A DNA stretch of 7,788 nucleotides, from positions 1 through 7,788 of the forward strand of contig JAFALX010000156.1 of the NCBI GenBank assembly GCA_019234035.1. The letters are read 5' to 3'. This stretch comes from Candidatus Dormiibacterota bacterium. Its GTDB lineage: Bacteria; Chloroflexota; Dormibacteria; Aeolococcales; Aeolococcaceae. Below are positions 4,846-7,788 of the stretch, one piece after another (the stretch's first letter is position 1; the number at the start of each line of letters is the position of its first letter). Position numbers and translations under genes: made by a program. The notes below the pieces were generated by a model that did not search any database, had not been told where the DNA came from, and saw only the letters and a list, made by a program, of their open reading frames with translations.

Positions 4846-6015
4846 CTAGTCGCCGGCGACGCGGGCCCACTCGGCGAAAAGGTCGTCAATGCTGTGCGGG
4901 AGGTTGGCGTAGTAGTCGGCCACATCGAGGCTCTCCGGCCACGGTTGCGGCGGCTGCGCCGAGCCCGCGTTCGCAGCGCCGCGAAGCCACGCCGCGCCGA
5001 ACGCCGTCGGCGTTCCAGCGGTGTCGACAAGCCCGCGACGTGCGAGGTCGGGACGACGGTCGAACGGCGCCAGCGCGTAGACGCGCTCCGAACACTCCGA
5101 CCATGCGCCGGCGTGGATGCCCGCGCAGCCGGCGTCGACGAGCCGATCGACACTGTCGCCGGCAAACCGCTGCACGCCCGCGATTGCCTCCGGCTCCACG
5201 TCGGTGGCATGGTCGGCGGACAGGTGACAGTGCAATGGCGTGTCGCCTGCGGCGAGGCGCAGTGCCAGCTGCGCGACGAACGTCACGGCGGCCGCGGACG
5301 GCGCCGGCGTCGCAAACGACAGTGACTCGGCATCGACGGCGAGCCCGAGGGCGTCGACAGCGCTCGCGACCGCTTCCAGCCGCACGCCGCGCGCCGTTGT
5401 GATGTCGGCGACCCCGAGGGTCACCGCGCAGCGCTCGCCCGCATCGTGAACGGGTCCGGCGAGCATCGCGGCCCACGCGCGGAGCTGTTCGATACGCCGC
5501 GGTCGCATCACGCTCGCCGGGTCGTGACCGAGGTCCCACATCGCGATCACCGGGTTGCCGGCGAACGCGGTGAGCACTGCCTCGAGCCAGCGCAGCTCCG
5601 CCTCGATCATGCGCGAGTCGGTGTACTGGTCACGTGGACCACCCGGCTGCACCACGCCGTCGGTGACGGCGCGGACACCCGGGCGCGCCGCATCGACGTC
5701 GATCGCATAGTGCGGCAGGAACACACAGTCACCCAGCGTCTGCGCGAACAGCACCGGAACGACGCGGAGCCCGACCGCCTCCGAGAGCGCCAGCACCGTC
5801 TCGAGGTTGCGCAGCGCACCGTCGTCCGGATGCGTGATAGCCGGCATGAACACATCCCACGGCAGCAGCGTGCGCACGGTCTGCACGCCGGCATCCGCGA
5901 TCGCCTGGAGATCGTGCTGCACGCGGTCGCGATCGAACCGGTGCCAGACATATGGACCGAGGTCACGCGACCAGTGGGTGACGCCGGTGAGCACGGCGTC
6001 GCCGGCGGGACTCAT
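4846..6015 (-). CDS. GH5-like TIM-barrel protein lacking both catalytic Glu (putative pseudo-glycosidase)
   Basis: A 389-residue protein with the layout of clan GH-A (GH5/cellulase-like) proteins. Seen: GVTHWSRDLGPYVWHRFDRD (11-30); HDLQAIADAGVQTVRTLLPWDVFMP (34-58), the strand-2 region with the conserved Arg; VGLRVVPVLFAQT (81-93); YTDSRMIEAELRWLEAVLTAFAGNPVIAMWDLGHDP (131-166); and AGIHAGAWSECSERVYALAPFDRRPDLARRGLVDTAGTPTAFGAAW (298-343), matching the strand-8 Trp region and the usual 'GLVxxDGTPKP' end. The acid/base motif, normally WDLxNEP, reads WDLGHDP: Asn is His164 and Glu is Asp165. The nucleophile strand, normally ending EFG, reads PLHCHLSADHA (260-270) with no Glu. It is therefore probably inactive as a retaining glycosidase, or a divergent enzyme (inference). 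There is no signal peptide, so it is cytoplasmic. The ATG lies 12 nt after the SDR stop, with no clear Shine-Dalgarno, suggesting coupling. Function unknown. Confidence 0.72.
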   Translation of the reverse strand: MSPAGDAVLTGVTHWSRDLGPYVWHRFDRDRVQHDLQAIADAGVQTVRTLLPWDVFMPAITHPDDGALRNLETVLALSEAVGLRVVPVLFAQTLGDCVFLPHYAIDVDAARPGVRAVTDGVVQPGGPRDQYTDSRMIEAELRWLEAVLTAFAGNPVIAMWDLGHDPASVMRPRRIEQLRAWAAMLAGPVHDAGERCAVTLGVADITTARGVRLEAVASAVDALGLAVDAESLSFATPAPSAAAVTFVAQLALRLAAGDTPLHCHLSADHATDVEPEAIAGVQRFAGDSVDRLVDAGCAGIHAGAWSECSERVYALAPFDRRPDLARRGLVDTAGTPTAFGAAWLRGAANAGSAQPPQPWPESLDVADYYANLPHSIDDLFAEWARVAGD

Positions 6016-6027
6016 CAGTGCCGTGGA

Positions 6028-6861
6028 CTAAAAGACGAAGAGGTCGAGGCCACCCGCGACGGTGATCACCTGTCCCGTGACATAGCGGGCCTCCGGTGAG
6101 CACAGGAAGACGATGGTGGTGGCAACGTCCTCCGGTTCTCCGGCACTGCGCAGCGCCGTGCGCAGCACCATGCGGTCGCGCATCTTCTGGTCCGTCATCT
6201 TCCACGCCTCGGTTGCGATGACGCCCGGCGCCACGATGTTCGCCGTGATGCCGAAGCGCGACCCCTCGAGCGCCATCGACTTGCCCAGGCCGATCACGGC
6301 GGCCTTGGTCGCGGCGTACGAAGCCTGACCGAAGCCGCCGAGCGTCGCCGCCACCGACGCCATGTAAACGACGCGCCCCCAGCCCTGCTCCCGCATGTAC
6401 TGCCACGCCGCCTTGGTGCAGTTGTACGCGCCGGTGAGGTTCACACGCAGGTCGCGCTCCCAGAGCTCATCGTTCTGGTGCTCGATCTGCGCGACGTGGT
6501 CGAGCGTCGCCGCGTTGTTCACCAGGATGTCGAGCGACCCGAAATCGCGCTTGACGGTGGCGAACACCTCGCGCACCTGCTCGCGGTTGGTCACGTCGAG
6601 CTTGATCGCCGCAGAACGCCGCCCCATCTCGCGGATCTCCTCACTCGTCTGCTCGGCGTACACGACGTGCTGGGACGTGAACACCTGGGCGAGCGCGGAC
6701 TGCGCCGACTCAGCAGCCTGGGAGAGCGAGGGGTCCGACTCGATGAGGATGTCGGTGACGATGACGTCGGCTCCGGCGCGCGCCAGCGCAAGGCAATCGG
6801 CGCGGCCCAGCCCGCGCGAGCCGCCGGTGACCACCGCCACCTTTCCACTGAGGTCGAACAT
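6028..6861 (-). CDS. Short-chain dehydrogenase/reductase with long insertion after beta-2
   Basis: A 277-residue classical SDR, a cytoplasmic NAD(P)-dependent alcohol/ketone oxidoreductase. Seen: the Rossmann motif TGGSRGLG (12-19); acidic D37 at the end of beta-2, favouring NAD(H) over NADP(H); D89 (adenine contact); NNAA (115-118); catalytic N141, S169, Y182, K186; and a PG motif in VAPGVIATEAW. All catalytic residues are present. D37 to D89 spans 52 residues where FabG-type enzymes have about 30, so roughly 20 extra residues (about 41-70) sit beside the cofactor site. The closest precedent I know for an insertion here is the carveol-dehydrogenase-like/mycofactocin-coupled SDR group, but this one is longer and I do not assign it there. 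AGGAG lies 7 nt before ATG 6861. It is 12 nt upstream of the glycosidase-like gene and 93 nt downstream of the enoyl-reductase-like gene, so probably part of one operon. Substrate unknown. Confidence 0.93.
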   Translation of the reverse strand: MFDLSGKVAVVTGGSRGLGRADCLALARAGADVIVTDILIESDPSLSQAAESAQSALAQVFTSQHVVYAEQTSEEIREMGRRSAAIKLDVTNREQVREVFATVKRDFGSLDILVNNAATLDHVAQIEHQNDELWERDLRVNLTGAYNCTKAAWQYMREQGWGRVVYMASVAATLGGFGQASYAATKAAVIGLGKSMALEGSRFGITANIVAPGVIATEAWKMTDQKMRDRMVLRTALRSAGEPEDVATTIVFLCSPEARYVTGQVITVAGGLDLFVF

Positions 6862-6868
6862 GCTTCAG

Positions 6869-6873
6869 CTCCT
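6869..6873 (-). promoter_or_regulatory. Ribosome binding site of the SDR gene
   Basis: AGGAG on the minus strand with a 7-nt spacer to ATG 6861, supporting that start. A TATCAT (6901-6896) further upstream resembles a TANNNT -10 and could give the SDR its own promoter, but no matching -35 is visible. Confidence 0.65.
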
Positions 6874-6911
6874 GGCCCCGTTCCGACGACGGCCGATGAT
6901 AGCCGCGTGCG

Positions 6912-6935
6912 GCGCCCCTTTCCGCACAAAGGCGC
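6912..6935. terminator. Weak hairpin between the enoyl-reductase-like gene and the SDR
   Basis: GCGCC (6912-6916) pairs with GGCGC (6931-6935). After a 2-nt bulge, TTT (6919-6921) pairs with AAA (6928-6930) around a 6-nt loop. No U-tract. It could be a weak terminator or attenuator that separates the SDR from the gene upstream. Confidence 0.25.
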
Positions 6936-6954
6936 AGGCGTCAGGCGCTGATCG

Positions 6955-7788
6955 TCATGCCGCGTCGCGCGATACGGAGTAGGTGTGACCTGCGGCACGC
7001 AGGCGCTGCACCAGCGGCTCGCCCAGGGCGGTCGCCGGGGTCAGGACGCCGCCACGACGTGGCAGCCGGTCGCGGTCGAGCACGAGCGCCAGCGCGCTCT
7101 CACCGAGCATCACCGCCGTGGCGCGGTATCCCGGGTCGCCGTTGGCGGCGACGGTGGCTGTGTAGCGCACGCCCTGCGACGTCGTCGTGTGCAGCTCCAA
7201 GCGGAAGAAGCCGTTGCGCTGCACCGCGACGCTCGGGCCCTCACCGGGCTTGGGCAGAAAGCGCCGCAGGACCGGCTTGGTTAGCGGCGTCGCGAGACCG
7301 GCGATGAGGCCGCCGATGGCCGCGCTCATCCCCGCAGCACGCAGCGGCGCCATGGGCCCCGTGCCGAACCTGGTGACCTCGCGATACCGGAACTCGCGAC
7401 CGTATGCCCAGCCCTGCAACGCGTTGCTGCGCCGGACCACGCGGGTGTTCGCCGGCGCCATGAGGAACGGCCCGATCCACGCGCCGAGGTCGGAGTCGTG
7501 CTCCACGCCGCGAAGGTCCTGCTCCTTGCCGAGGTTGGGTTCCTCGGCCCGGTCGGGGCTCAGCGCGTAGGGGTCTCCGAGGATCCGCCGCAACGCGCGG
7601 TCACGCATGACATCGTCGACCGTCCCCGCGAGCGACGCGAACGTCCCGCCACTCAGCGTGTCGCGGAGGGCTGCCACCACCAGCGTCGTCTTCCCAAGCG
7701 TGCCGGCGCCGTCACGCTCCGCCGCGTGGTGCAGCTGCAGCGTGCCGAGGTCCGAGGGGATCGAGTCGAACCCACACGCGTGGACGAT
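6955..7788 (-). CDS. Trans-acting enoyl reductase-like (saccharopine dehydrogenase fold) protein, 5' end cut
   Basis: The C-terminal 277 residues of a saccharopine-dehydrogenase-like protein; the N-terminal Rossmann domain (about 130 residues of an expected 400-420) lies beyond the right edge. The visible part opens with VHACGFDSIPSDLG (2-15), the most characteristic motif of the family that includes mycobacterial trans-acting enoyl reductases. Then come SGGTFASL (46-53), NTRVVRRSNAL (114-124), a glycine-rich hydrophobic stretch GLIAGLATPL (160-169), GDPGYRATAVMLGESALAL (217-235) and GGVLTPATALGEPLVQRL (246-263). The characterised mycobacterial member reduces an enoyl double bond during phthiocerol/phenolphthiocerol lipid synthesis; relatives are widespread and mostly uncharacterised, so a lipid substrate here is inference. 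It ends 93 nt upstream of the SDR on the same strand. Confidence 0.87.
   Translation of the reverse strand: MVHACGFDSIPSDLGTLQLHHAAERDGAGTLGKTTLVVAALRDTLSGGTFASLAGTVDDVMRDRALRRILGDPYALSPDRAEEPNLGKEQDLRGVEHDSDLGAWIGPFLMAPANTRVVRRSNALQGWAYGREFRYREVTRFGTGPMAPLRAAGMSAAIGGLIAGLATPLTKPVLRRFLPKPGEGPSVAVQRNGFFRLELHTTTSQGVRYTATVAANGDPGYRATAVMLGESALALVLDRDRLPRRGGVLTPATALGEPLVQRLRAAGHTYSVSRDAA

Noticed and set aside
5446..6099. Plus-strand open frame of 217 codons antisense to the glycosidase-like gene
   Set aside because: The translation is Arg/His/Glu-rich without motifs, while the opposite strand encodes a protein with recognisable GH-A features across its length.
1..7788. Insertion sequences, phage genes, integrase or tRNA attachment sites
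   Set aside because: None seen: no transposase, integrase or tRNA-like sequence, and no long direct or terminal inverted repeats noticed by eye.

Overview
The window is high-GC (by eye well over 60%) bacterial chromosome. Gene content suggests an actinobacterium-like organism, possibly a deep-branching or uncultured lineage. The pointers are a K+-independent H+-pumping pyrophosphatase, a trans-acting enoyl-reductase-like (saccharopine dehydrogenase fold) protein, frequent GTG starts, and TANNNT-type -10 boxes placed 6-8 nt before start codons (leaderless-style expression). No rRNA, tRNA or taxonomic marker is present, so this placement is inference.

Layout, left to right. Bases 1-738 (minus) hold a VIT/CCC1-family metal transporter cut by the left edge. 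Bases 784-1376 (minus) hold a VapBC toxin-antitoxin pair with a GTGA overlap; an inverted repeat overlaps the likely vapB promoter. Bases 1461-3503 (minus) encode the membrane pyrophosphatase HppA. Bases 3504-3689 are a divergent promoter region with a perfect G6/C6 palindrome. Bases 3690-4472 (plus) encode a stand-alone CinA N-terminal (MoaB/MogA-fold, COG1058) protein, the only convincing plus-strand gene. It converges, with a 4-nt gap, on a cold-shock protein (4477-4680, minus). Upstream of that on the minus strand lies an apparent co-directional group, in transcription order: an enoyl-reductase-like protein (right edge, 5' end missing), a short-chain dehydrogenase with a long insertion after beta-2, and, 12 nt later, a GH5-like TIM-barrel protein.

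How the genes work together: the right-hand group combines two redox enzymes of lipid or acyl type with a glycosidase-fold protein that appears to have lost both catalytic glutamates, suggesting a lipid/carbohydrate role that cannot be specified. HppA energises the membrane from pyrophosphate, and the VIT protein moves Fe2+/Mn2+ across it. VapBC is an independent accessory module between them.

I found no CRISPR array, insertion sequence, prophage or clearly new multi-gene system. The best lead is the glycosidase-fold protein with degenerate active-site motifs, followed by the insertion-bearing SDR next to it.
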